A stretch of DNA of 64,000 nucleotides from Gaeumannomyces sp. JS-464 (lineage: Eukaryota > Ascomycota > Sordariomycetes > Magnaporthales > Magnaporthaceae), in contig NGZR01000005.1 of NCBI GenBank assembly GCA_002197995.1, forward strand, positions 682,001-746,000. Direction: 5' to 3'. This document shows, in pieces, positions 37,300-48,708 of the stretch. The number at the start of each line of letters is the position of its first letter. Positions within the stretch are counted from its first letter, which is position 1. Under the pieces are notes generated by a model. That model saw nothing but the letters and a program-made list of their open reading frames with translations, did not search any database and had not been told where the DNA came from. A program made the position numbers and the translations under genes.

Positions 37300-40124
37300 C
37301 TAGTGCCCCTCGCTATGCTCTCCCTGGCTCGAGGCGCAGTCAGAGTCGGAGCCTGCCTCGGACTCTGTCCCCCATTCCGAGCTCGAGTCTTCCACCTCTT
37401 CGACACAACCTTTGCGGCCGCTGCACCACGGCCCATCATAACCTTCCCCGATGATGGTGACTTTACCCTCTCCGGCTGAAATGACCTGGTCATAATATGG
37501 ACATAGATCCTCAATTCCCTCCCATAGATCCCTAAATTCTGTCAGCCTGTATGATGTGGGGGCTCTGTAGTTCCGTAATGCGTGCAGGCTGGCCCAGAAC
37601 CGCGGTGAATGTGGTTGCTGCTCTCGTCTCCTGAACTCCTCAACGTCATGACCTGTCGCCGCTAGTGCTGCGTCCCAGACGTCCCCGATGTAACTCGAGG
37701 TGTCGTCGTCCCGCCCATATGCCATCGCGGAACAGCTGTAACCGTTCCACGTCGCGTTAACATCGGCTCCTTTCTCTATAAGGTACTTGATGGTCTTCAC
37801 CGCGTCGTTGCCTAGAAGGCAGGTACGGTAGCATCCCCGCGTTTTAATCAAAACTCTGAGTATGAGAACAAGGGGAGGTGGCTCGTGGCTGAATACACCG
37901 TTGACACTGGCTCCTGCTTCCACCAAAAGACGGAACACCGCGAGGTTCGTTGGGTTTAAAGCCGAGCAAGCAAGTGAGAATAGGCTTTCCCCGTCGATAA
38001 GGTGCTGGCTGATATCTGTCGTCAAATGTGCGGCGCGAAGGATAACTCGGAGAAGATTCTGTGACAGGGAAGGTTTAGTCTCAATGAAACCTGTAGGAAA
38101 AAGAAGCGCTAGTGGCACGATACAACTCAGCGAACATCTGGTATGAACTTACCTCCTCAAATGCGCACCGCAAAGACTCCCTGAGGAAGAAATCACCTAC
38201 AAATTCCACCCCACTATTGAACAGGTATCTGGAGCACACCGCTGATGGATGGTTATAATTATTTTCCTCGCCATCATTCCAGAGCATACCAAAAGGACTA
38301 TTATGGGTGCTTTACCATTAATACAGTTCATACACAGGCTGGCTGAGAAAATAACGGGTGACAATACTTACGTGCTCATGCGTTCTTCAATGGTAGGGTA
38401 AACTTGCTGCATCATGTCCTGGATATTGGCATCATCATCAGGATCTGCTCCGTGTTCCAGGAGGAATTTGCAAATCTCTGGCTCCTGCTTCCAACACGCG
38501 TACTTGACAAAGGAGATGAAGCGTTAATAGTGCCATCTAATTATATCCGAGTACTTTTCGAAGCAAACGCTTACGTGAAGCAACGACGCCCCCTGCTCGT
38601 CCCTGTCCCTGAGAGATGCCTTTCCCTCACTGATGAGACTAACAAGTTTATCCAGCCGCCCATCTCGGATCGACTGGAAGACGTCGGAAGAGCTCGGAAC
38701 GATGCGGTAGACGGCTACCATCGGCGCCAACGTGGCTCGGGCCCCGGTAAGGTTGTTCAGGGCTTCCACAACCGTCGCTTTGAACAGGAAGCCACCGGTT
38801 GACTGTCTCTGACGGCTCCAGATGGCCAGGTCTGATCGTATCTCGGCGTCGTGATGACCCACTAGTCGCTGTGTTTTTTGGGCGTCGTGGCCCCGAATTT
38901 CGCGTGTTTCGTTGGAAGTGGACGTAAACTGCCGTCTTGTGATGTAAAAGGCTGTCTGTTGCGTGTTAAAGTCCATCGACATGCTGTCCGCCCGGATTCG
39001 TTTTTCTCCGATGAGTGATGGCGTGCGCGTGGCTGATGTGTGATGGTGAGCAAAGAGTGTAGACGATGTCGAGGGCACAAAACCGCCAACTCACATGAAG
39101 GGTTGAGGTTTATCAGGGTATCCAATGCAAAGTGGCCTTCCAGCTGCCTCAAAATTCGCGTCGCGTCTTTGGACTGAGCCTGGTGAAAATCACAGAAGCC
39201 ATGCGACTGCGCCTTCAGCTCCTTGATTAAAAATTGCAGAATGCCTGTTAGAGCCTCCTTGATCGAGCCAGTCCCGTCGCCCGGGACTAGCCGACCTCTT
39301 TTGCCGACAAGGGATTTCAACACGGTGATCCTGCCTAGTAGCTCAGCGTGAGCCTGCGCATCTTCGCGGCTGTTGGAAGTAGACAAGGCGGCAAGAGCCG
39401 GCATCAGGGCAGACAGCTTGTCCAATACCGCGCTAGCTCCTGCAGTGTCCGACTGAAGCAGCTCAAGGTCTCGCAAAAGTTTGTTCTCGAACGCTTCCCG
39501 CCGCGATGCGGACTCGGCGAGGGATGCTTGCTGTTGGCCCAGGGTTGCTTGAGTTGTGGTCTGGCGCGAGGCGATGTCCGTAAGGATGCTTGTGTTCCCA
39601 GTGATCGCGTCGTGGATCGTGATTTGGCGCGAGGACATCTCAGTGATATCTGCTGACTGCTTGTTGAGAGTGGTCTTGTTCTCCTTGTGGAACTCCGACT
39701 GACGAGCGTGAATTTCGGTAATGGTGGTGGACTGCGCCATAGCGACGTAGACTCCGATCGTGGCTGTCTGAGACGACACTTTGGCAAGAATGTGCCCAAT
39801 GTCTTTCTCGTTGAGGGCGGGCTTCATCCTTTTCCAGATGCGTTTCAGCTTCCCATCCTTGTCCGAGACGCACAGCTTCTGGACGTCAATCTTGACCTGG
39901 TCCAGGTCGTCGCGGCACTTTTTGATGATCGCAGCGTCCTTCTCTGGCACCAGAGACGGGTCGCCCTCCAGGTAGCCCAGCTGCTTGACCAGATGGCCGA
40001 GTGCCGATTCCAGGTCACGGACCTTTTGCGGCCCCTCTTTGATCGCTGACACGACATCGTAGGCAAGCTTGGCGGATTGCAAGCCCGCTGTGACGAATGC
40101 GAGGATCGATGCGCCGGCGTCCAT
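37300..40124 (-). CDS. Helo-like N-terminal domain protein with ankyrin-type C terminus
   Basis: The architecture resembles fungal NLR/STAND-associated proteins, which take part in non-self recognition and cell-death signalling, but no NACHT or NB-ARC domain is visible. Exons: 40124-39095, 39032-38575, 38502-38372, 38309-38153 and 38090-37300; introns 62-72 nt with good splice sites (GTGAGT, GTAAGC, GTAAGT). The N terminus (MDAGASILAFVTAGLQSAKL) matches the fungal STAND N-terminal (Helo-like) family. A long helical region with repeated SRQ motifs follows, then ankyrin-like units (DEQGASLLH/YACWKQEPEICKFLLEHGAD, LLVEAGASVNGV, YLIEKGADVNATW) and an acidic Ser/Glu-rich tail. The last splice joins out of phase by one base. 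Either a G is missing at the acceptor (CAG-GTTTC should read CAG-GGTTTC), or the donor is the GTGATT about 50 nt upstream. Corrected length is about 855 aa. Confidence 0.75.
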
Positions 40125-41084
40125 TGTCTTGGGCTTGTCAGAAACGGTTTAGGGACTCAGGGGCTCGAGGTGTTGATGTGACACGCTGAAAAACCGGGTG
40201 AAGGCGAGTGTTGAAAGAACAGGTAGTCAAAGAGGGGCGGGAGGGAGGGGCAGAAGGGCAATCGAGGGGCTCCCAGAGCCTTACCTCTTCGTCTGCACGT
40301 GCTGGGATCGGGGCTGTGATGTGGACAGGCGTCAGGCAGGCAGCGCGGCGGACCAATGGCGCGCCCGAGGCGGCATCGCAGGAAACGAATGGCCGCGAGG
40401 CGTCCACGCCACTCGCATGCATGCACTCGTAGGGCAGTTCTGATGCAGGCTGAACTTGGCATGGAGGGTAGCTGGGCGCTCATGGTGGGAGATATCTGGT
40501 ACCTAGTATGGGCTGATGTTGTAGTTAGTTGCAAGGGGAGGGGAAGCTCTGCCGCGAAAAGCAAGGGTGCTCCCTGAACGGGCATTGTGCCGGATCTATT
40601 CCAATTTGTTTGGAACTTCTCAATCTGCTAAAACACAGGTAAAATTTTGGACCACACATCTCCCTGTGTTTTCTTTTGCCTGGACTGTCCATGCTCTGCT
40701 AGATTTGCCCCTCTCTGCGGCTTAGAAGCTCCCCCTGCCTGCAGCAAAGAAATATGCGGCTCCAACCCATCGTCCAACACTAGCTGCTGACATCCGCAGC
40801 AGTCAACACAACGTTTTCCCCCTCCTCAGCTGAAAGCCCGCATGTAAGCCGCATTATCGGCATCCCCGCTAGAGGCTAGAGCGGCGCCATCCCATGCATG
40901 CTGCAGCCACAATCCCTCAGCCCCTCCTCCGCCCGAAGCTGGCCCAAAGGCCCAGAACGCGCCCAACGTGTGTTCCCCTTCTTAGACGGGCGATATATGT
41001 TAACCATCTTGGGCGCCGACGATGGCTACATCTGTGAGTCTACTATCGAGATCTCCAAGCCTATAGCCCTTTCTATGCGATAAT
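40125..41084. other. Divergent promoter region between Helo/ankyrin and GH13 genes
   Basis: The two flanking genes are transcribed away from each other, so this 960-bp stretch should hold both promoters. No conserved site could be assigned by eye. Confidence 0.5.
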
Positions 41085-43152
41085 ATGGCATACCCGGCTG
41101 ACTTCCTGAACCGCAGATCCTCGGCCTTCTCGCTGTGGACGCCGGGGCGCGACTTCGGCTCCAACCCACCCCAGCTCGTCCTCGGGAGATACGATGCAAG
41201 CGCCCCTGGCTCCTTCGTTCAGCTCGGCCACCGGCCCCTCGCGCCCGCCGCCGACGGCAAGAAGGACCTGTGGGAGCTGAGCCCTCGCTCGCTGTCGCTG
41301 GCCGAGGACGCCGTGTACCACTACTGGTTCGAGCTGGACGATACCTCCCCGGAGCGCCGGGGCAAGATGCTGGTCACCGACCCCTTCGCCTTCACCGTCG
41401 ACTACCGCCTGAAGCGCGGCGTCGTGGCCGGCGACGCCCACCCAAGCCAGCCCGCGTCCGTGATCAAGCACCGCGCCGGCGCCCTGCACGCCTGCGACGT
41501 CGACGGCGCCGAGCCGCGCCGCGTCCGCACCCCGCCGCAGGCCTCCCTGCCGGCCAACAACCACCTCGTCATCTACGAGCTGCCCGTGACGTGGGCCCGC
41601 GCCGGCGTCGAGGGCGGCGTCGTGGTCGACAAGGGCACCTTTGCCGACGTGCGCGCGCTCCTCGACGCCGACGCCGACCCCGCCGACAGCAACACCAGGC
41701 CCGGCTTCGCCGCCTCCATCCCCGCCCTCGGCCGCGGCCGCGCCCTGCTCGCGGAGCTGGGCGTCAACGCGCTCGAGCTGCTCCCCGCGGCCGACGCCGC
41801 GCCGCGCGGCGAGTGGGGGTACGCGACGGCCAACTACCTCTCGCCCGACGCCGATATGGGCAGCGCGTCGGACATGGCCTCCCTCATCGAGACGATCCAC
41901 GCCCGCAAGGTCCGCCTCTTCGCCGACGTCGTCATGGCCTTCGGGCACGATCCCTACCAGTACGTCGACTTCCCCAAGTTCCACATCCGCGCCGACGCCG
42001 AGCCGCACAATCCGGACGCGTACCAGTCGCACGCCGACGGCCAGAAGCGCGAGGGCTGGGGAGGGCAGCTGTGGCGGTACATAGCCGAGACCAAGGGCAC
42101 GTACAACCCGGGGACGGGCGACGGCGGGCTCGACACATCTAAGGGGCTGCAGCCGGCCTGGGAGTTTCACAAGCTGGCCCTGGCGCGCTGGATGGCCGAC
42201 TTTGGCGTCTGCGGCCTGCGCCTCGACAGCGTCAACAACATCGGCAGCTGGGACTTTGTGCGTGCCTACAAGGACCGCGCCTGGCAGCTGTACAAAGACC
42301 GCTACGGCGACGGCCACGCCCCGGACGACAGGTTCCTCGTCATCGGCGAGGAGCTCAGCATGCCCGTCGACATGGTCCGCACCGGCGTGCTGGACGCGCT
42401 GTGGAACGAGCCGTGGCAGGAGCGCGCGCGCGCCCTGCTGCTCGGCCAGCCGGGCCCGCACGACGGCGGCAGCTTCGAGGCGACGGTGCGGCGCGTCGCC
42501 GACTGCACATCGGCCGACACGCTCTCGCCGCGCTTCGCCGACGGCGCCCAGGCCGTCAACTACCTGACCAGCCACGACGTCGAGGGGTACCGCAAGGAGC
42601 GCCTGTTCGACTTCCTGTCGTCGTCGGGCGGTGTGGGACGTCGGCGCCCGCGCCAAGCTGGCCTTTGTGCTGCTGCTGACCAGCGTCGGCGTGCCCATGA
42701 TCTTTGCGGGCGAGGAGTTTGCCGACCAGATGGACCGGAGCCGCAACGACATGCGGTACAAGCAGACGGACCCGGTCAACTACGAGCGCGTCGACGAGAG
42801 CGAGTGGAGGCGCGACCTGTTCGCCTACGTGGCTCGGCTGGTCAAGTTCCGCACTCAGTGCCCGGCCCTGGGCGTCGACGATACGGACTTCATCCACGTC
42901 GATCAGAGCCGCGGCGGCAAGGTCCTCGCCTGGAAGAGAGGAGGGGTCCAGGGCGGCCAGGCGCCCGTGGTTGTTGTAGCCAACTTCACCGACAGCGCCA
43001 CGCCTGGGGCCGAGTATGTTGTCCCCAACTGGCCTGGAAGGGGTGAGCCGGGCTGGAGAGAGGTCACGCAGTCACGAGATGTGCCCAACGAATGGGTGGG
43101 GAGGGAGCCGCTGATGGCATGGGAGGCAAAGGTGTACACGCGGTGGAAATAA
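41085..43152 (+). CDS. GH13 alpha-amylase-superfamily enzyme, intracellular, intronless, one frameshift
   Basis: Alpha-glucan-active TIM-barrel enzyme with an N-terminal beta-sandwich region and no signal peptide. GH13 regions are visible: I DVVMAFGHD (near residue 280), II GLRLDSVNN with nucleophile D381, III VIGEEL with acid/base E422, and IV NYLTSHDVEG with H497-D498. Residues near the end (GVPMIFAGEEFADQMDR) match the typical late-barrel IPMxxxGEE segment. The frame changes at 42626-42631 (GGG or GG). Removing one G gives FLSSSGVWDVGARAKLAF and 688 aa. The GC content is very high and there is no intron in 2 kb, unlike most neighbours. The N-terminal layout is more like bacterial maltooligosyl or debranching-type GH13 than secreted fungal amylases. 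Exact substrate is not assignable. Confidence 0.85.
42626..42631 (+). other. Putative 1-nt insertion frameshift in the GH13 gene
   Basis: GGGCGG has one G too many for the frame to continue from FLSSSG to WDVGARAKLAF. Both sides are clearly GH13 sequence. Confidence 0.75.
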
Positions 43153-43602
43153 CCTTGGGATAAAAGGCAGAGCTATAAGTTCTAGAGCTACCCGTCGAGA
43201 ATGGAAGTGGTTGTAACAGGAATAAACGGGGAAATGCCGGTGTACTAGCCCCTGGCTAACAAAGATTCTCCTCGAAGAGGCCAGGGAGCCAGGCGGACGA
43301 TGGAGAAAGAGTTGCGCATCTAGGAAAGAGAAACAGGCAGGTAGAATGAACGGTAAAGCCTCCCAGCCCATTGCTAGGAACCAGGCCCAAGACGGCACAT
43401 TCCCGTCGAAGCGGCCAGAACATTCGCCAGTACCTTAGATCCCAGAGTCGACACATACGCCGGGATTTCGCTTGTCCTTTTGCAGCACGGAGAACGCATC
43501 TTGGGATCGAGCTCAGCGCGCTTCTGGAGCATCTCGAGCCTGGTAGGGCTGTCAAGTACAGCCCCTTCACAAGGTCCAGTTATGGAAGGCAGACTAGGTC
43601 TT
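43153..43602. other. Convergent 3' flanks of GH13 and monooxygenase genes
   Basis: The genes on both sides point toward this 450-bp stretch. It should contain both 3' untranslated regions. No gene seen. Confidence 0.5.
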
Positions 43603-46130
43603 CTAGACCCTGTTCTCGCTGCGCTGCTCGGGGAAGACCCTCTTGTACACGCCCGTCGTCGTGTAGTCCTTGCGCGGCCCCTTGACGGCGACGTCCAGGG
43701 TCCAGTCGTCCATCTTGACCGAGTTGAACTTGAAGTTGTAGTGGCTGGTGTAGTAGTCCTGCTCGCACAGGTGGCCGCCACTGGCCTCGCACACGGCAGC
43801 CTTTCCGGCGCCGTCGGCTTGCTGCTGCCCGCCCCCGGATGGCACGGGGAAGTCGAGCTCGTGGAACAGCTTCTCGGCCCGCGTGTTGTCGTTAGGCAGC
43901 ACGAACCAGACGCTGATCTTGTCCTTGGCCTCGTCGTACCGCCAGATGTACCGCCTCGTGGTCTGGAACTGGAACCCGGTAGCGAGCGTGAACTTGCCCT
44001 CTTCGATGAGGAGGTACTCGAGGCCGAGGTCAGTGTCCGCGGAGGGCGATGTCTTGTATGGGGCACGACCGTCGGCGGTGCCCTCTCTGAGATGGAAGAT
44101 CACCTTGCCCTGGAAGCGCCCGTTCTGGTCTGGGTACTTGGGGCTGGAGTGCGTCCGCTCGAGGCGCCACTCGCCGTGGAGGGAGCGGAAGACGGCGTGG
44201 GCGAGGAACTTGCGTTGCGTGAGGCCGCCGACGATGGCCTCCTGGGTCTGGCGGAGGGCCTCTTGTGCCTCGGCGATCTGCTCCATGGTTGCGTCTGGGG
44301 AGATGTACCGGGCCGGGGTGAGGACGTCTATGGGCAGGTTGGTGGGTGGTGTGGGTGGCATTGGCTTGTCAGCAGCCGGCTGGAAGATTTGGATGTTCAA
44401 GGCTTCGGCGAACTGGTGCATCAGCCAGACGTAGTCACCCATGGGAAACTGCGTGATGCGTGGGTCCCTTCGCAAGGCAGTCGTGTAAGCTTCTGACGTG
44501 TCATCAGCAAGAGCAGACTGGAGAGAATCCGGCAGGGGCTCTCCGAAAAGCGACCTGGAGAACATGGTGGCCAGGAACCGAGCTTGCATCTCCATCACTC
44601 CCCAGTATGGCGAGCGGTAGAAGCCCACGAATCCCAGGCCAGGGGCTCCGGGGTGGAAGGTGGAGTGGAAGGCCAGGGAAAGGACATGTCCACGGTTCTT
44701 GGACAAGGCAGCCGGATCTTGGTACCCCAGCCGAGCCTTGACTTCCTCCGTAAGGAAGGAGAGTGACACACTAGCACTGAAGCCAGTGGCCAAAACAATA
44801 GCAGTGACATCCCCGAGAGCGTGATCTAGTCTTTCCTCGCTGTATTCCGAGGGAGCAACTGTGCCCTGTTTGCCAGAGAAACCTGCGACTCTTGCCCTGA
44901 TGGGATGGATTCGGCCGAGGCGCACAAATTCGTTGTAGTGCTCGCTCATGGCTAGCAGAGGGGGTTGGTCGAACAGGTTCTTCTTTCTCATGTCAAGCAC
45001 ACTTCCAAAGTCCTCCTGCGCTCCTCCCAGTGTACGGCAAAAGATGTCGTTGAGGCCCTTAGCCCCCTCTACAGACAACGAACCTTGGGTATTAGTAAGG
45101 GGCTTGGGACGGTTGGTGAGGTTGTACGACGTGAGGTCGCAGGGGAGGAAAGGCGGAGATGTCTCCGAGGGCTGCCGAAAAGGGCGGGTTAGTATCTCCA
45201 CGCCGAAAATGGCAGCTTGGACGATGTTCTCATCACTTACCGCAGGTGTTGTAAATAATGGGAAGATCCAGGCAGGCTGCTCGGCGATGTGGATAATGCT
45301 GAACCTGCTTGCGTTGGGGATTACGCGTTCTTTGGGAGAGTAGGCTGCGGAAGACAGGTGGGTGGCGATCGATGCAGCTATCTCGACTCCAGACATCTGG
45401 CCGCCGACGACGAGGATCTTGGGGTTCGGTGCAGGCTCGGCCCTGAGCTTCGCGTCGATGGATGTGTTGTCGAGTCCAGGCCCGAATAGGCTGTTTAGAT
45501 CCCGGTACGCTGTGCTCGTGATGACGGGGACGGCGGCTGACTTGAACCGGGTGGGCACAAGGGGCTTCCCGAAGTAGCCGGAGCCAACAATGACGCAGTC
45601 GAAGAGCTTCCTTTCTGTTTTCTCATCACTAGTGCGGGTGGTGACGGCCCACTGGCCAGGAAGACCGTCAGGCTCGACGGGGGCTGTCTCGTCGACTCTT
45701 TGGTTCAGCTTGAGCTCGGCACCACTGCAGTAGCGCTCGTAGTACCGCTTGAGATACTGGCCGACCTGCCAGGCATAGGGGAACTCGGGGATCTCGGGTC
45801 CCCAGGCGAGATCGCTGTACTGGACGGTGTGCTTGCTTTGGTTGGTTCGCATCAGGGGGTGGATGTCGCCGCCCGTGTCATCTTTGGTGAGCGGCCATAG
45901 GCCCCCGATCCTACCCTTGCTCTCGTAGATGGTGACTTTGAACCTTGGAGGTCCAAGTTGGCCCGGCGGCGCAGGAAATCGCTGCTCAAGAAGGTACTTG
46001 GCGGCAACGAGACCTGACGGGCCGGCACCTGTAGGGGAAGGAGTCGCGTCAGCGGAGACTTGCATGCCGATTCCTCCGCAGTATATGCCTTGGACGTACC
46101 TATGATGCATGCTGCTTTGGGAGGGGGCAT
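43603..46130 (-). CDS. FAD-dependent monooxygenase fused to a DUF6314-like domain
   Basis: Flavin-containing monooxygenase-like oxidoreductase expected to use FAD and NAD(P)H. Exon 1 (46130-46100) encodes only MPPPKAACIIG. A 71-nt intron (GTACGT...CCTACAG) splits the FAD-binding GAGPSG motif, and exon 2 starts at 46028. Other sites: GRIGGLWP, a second Rossmann motif ILVVGGQMSGVEIA, and ALGDVTAIVLATGFSAS. From about residue 620 a separate domain begins (FRSLHGEWRLERT, GRFQGKVIFHL, ATGFQFQTTRRYIWRYD, YYTSHYNFKFNSVKMDDW, VKGPRKDYTTTGVYKR), matching the DUF6314 pattern. A second intron (45240-45172: GTAAGT, branch ACTAAC, CGGCAG) has perfect signals but is 69 nt and free of stops. The protein is therefore 795 aa spliced or 818 aa unspliced. 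Substrate unknown; fungal homologues occur in both primary and secondary metabolism. Confidence 0.85.
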
Positions 46131-48708
46131 GTTGGGCTTGCTTGGTGCTGGGGACTTCTCCTTCTCAGGGGACGGCGACCCGATATTCGTGGCTCCTGAA
46201 CAGGTGCGAAAAGCCCGTGGATTGGTCGGCTAGCACGGCGAGAACAGGGCTGGCTGTCTGTGGCGCAATATGCGTGCCCGGATAGCTAGTCGGAGGGGCC
46301 CGCAGCTGAGGCGGGCGACTGGGAGTGTGAGGCGACGGGGCCCCCTTTTGCAGGCGAGACAAGCGCGCGCGGCGCAACAGGGTGAGCAGGCCGTCTAGCG
46401 GAGAAAGGGGCAAATTCCCGATTTAGCGAAGGGCGTCCGGGGCCTTGTGAAGATCGGCAAAAGACGGACGGAGATCCCAAAGCCCAGTCAAATGGTTCAT
46501 AAAAGGCGTAGAGAATGGAGCGGCACTTAAAGCATCTCAGGGGCTGGATGGTGTGCTCCAGGTTTCATGGTGCGAATGCGACTGTCAGGATGGCGGGGGA
46601 AAGATGATCGCGGCAAAAATGGCTGACAGGCGCAAAGTGGGGCAGCGGGATTTGCACGACCGCCGTTGCTGACTGACGCCCAAAGCTGCGGGGGTTAGGG
46701 CTGGCTAGTCACTCGCCCGCCAACCTTGGAACCCAACCAGGCAGTCTTGCCCAAGAGTAACAACTATAGCAGCATACTGGCACTCGCGTAGCTACGGTAG
46801 GGAGAAGCGGCGGGTGCGAGGAGTCGCCGAGAAAATTCGGTAAGCAAATCTACCCCTATCTGCCTATGCAGGCAGCCGGATGAGATGAAGGGGCTTCTTG
46901 CTAACTATCGTCAATGTGCAAAAGCATCCAGGGCGGTCTTTCTCGATAGCCGAACACGAGATAGGGCATAAAGAATACAATAAAAAGCCACGAGGCTAAT
47001 AGAGCGCTCTACGAAATTTACGCTTTCCACCACACGAAAGTTACTGCAGCTTCTGAGGAACCTTGGCACAAGCTCCAATCTGACCATCAGGACCACCAGG
47101 CTGGATTTCTAGGCGAGGGTTTCTAAGATCAAGGTCCAGACGAAGTTGAGGTTGCAGCCGCTGGGCAGAGCAGCCGCAAGTGCTGCGAGGAACCGTGCCT
47201 TTACGCCGGGCTTCCGGGGGCTGCTGGGTGGGCGAGAAGGCCAAATCACCGCTGCATAAAACCCCAAGCTAGTCTCCCCGAAGGGGCCAGAGGGCGTCGC
47301 ATGAGAATATCGGGGACAGCGAGCAAGCTGCAGCACTGCTCGCAAGACAATCGGCCCCTATGTGGCAGCCAGTTCCCCGGACAAGCAGCTCTTGCGCCTT
47401 TCCAAGCAGAGAAGTGTGAAAATCTATGAGGGTCACCCAAGGTTGTAAGCCACAGATTCCAGCGCGCCGACACCGCCGAGGTGAAGAGTCCATCGGGCCC
47501 AGGCACGCTCCTGGCGCAGGATAGCACCAGCTAGGGATCCCTGAGCAACAGGCTTGTTGGCAGCTCATGGACGAGGGCCCTGAGCAGCTTTGAAGTTGGA
47601 GGAGACATGGATGCTTCCCGCAGCGAGCGGAGAGTGGCTGCAAGGAAGGGGACTAACAAGCGTAGAGGAATCATCTAGGAACGCGCACACATTTATACGT
47701 TGTCCCGGGCAAACTAGTAGAAGTCATAAGGATCTCCAGAAACCCAAGGCGGCCATCCAAGCGCGGGGCGGAGGAAAGACAACAACCCGGACGTATTGAA
47801 ATAAAGATGGGATAGGGGCGGCATCTCCGACCCAGAGTGCGCCCAGCCACATCTATATCCAGGCAAGGGATCATGAGGATGTTGATACTGGAAGACGGAT
47901 CTCCTTGCCGTGGCGCGGTGACGCAAGAAACGGCTCTCCCTTAGCCTTTAACCTTCGTCTCCATCTCCAGAAGGACTAGTCCTCCAGGAGGGCTACAAAG
48001 TGATACTACACATTAATAGAACCAGGGGGTTTTGGAAGGGCGAGGAAACATCCACGTCTGTCCGCAAAGAAAAGGAGTAACACCCCCGAGTGTGGTGAGG
48101 AAAGCTAGGGCGTCTCTATCATCAGGACCTTGCTTGGTTTGAGAGAAGAGAAGGCATCAGTCTCTGACAACACACACTATTCCCACACGCGGAGAAAAGG
48201 GGTACCATGAATATAGTTCCCTATACTACTTTTTGGGTTCAAGCTAAAGCCACAACATTACAGAATAGTTGAGTATAACTACCTCTTTTCGCCGAGCCAA
48301 GCTCTTAGCTCCTCGCAGGATGACAGAAATACATCTGCTCTTCACCAGCAGACTGGAGCAGTTGGGAACAGGCCCCGCACCACAGTACTCAGAATAGCAG
48401 AGTCAAGGTCACTCAGGAACTATAGGATCTTGGTTAGAGAGAAGATTCTTGGGATAATTAACTTCTGTCTAGCAGTGCAGAGGTGGAGAGTTCCACAGGT
48501 TTAAAAACCGGAGCTTTAAAACGGTCAAGACGCAGTAGAGGAAGATAGGAGAGAAAGATGTATCCAGGACCCCCCGTCCATACCGAGAGAAATTCCATGC
48601 ACTCATCCACAATCGGGGAAAAAGAACCATGTCTAGAGAAGAGGAAGAGTATTCAAGACGCCCCTTGCCGCTACGCGAGCTTTTAGAAAGGAAAAAAAAA
48701 AGAAACCA
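46131..48708. other. Monooxygenase promoter and accessory interval, no gene supported
   Basis: The left end should hold the monooxygenase promoter. Several overlapping minus-strand open frames at 47.0-47.6 kb are cysteine- or arginine-rich. None has a domain or a start with splice support, so none is called. The right end is the 3' flank of the dehydrogenase. Confidence 0.4.

Noticed and set aside
41073..42779. 568-codon open frame on the minus strand opposite the GH13 gene
   Set aside because: Shadow of a very GC-rich gene: no stops arise because codons end in G/C. No domain is present, and the plus frame has all the catalytic motifs.
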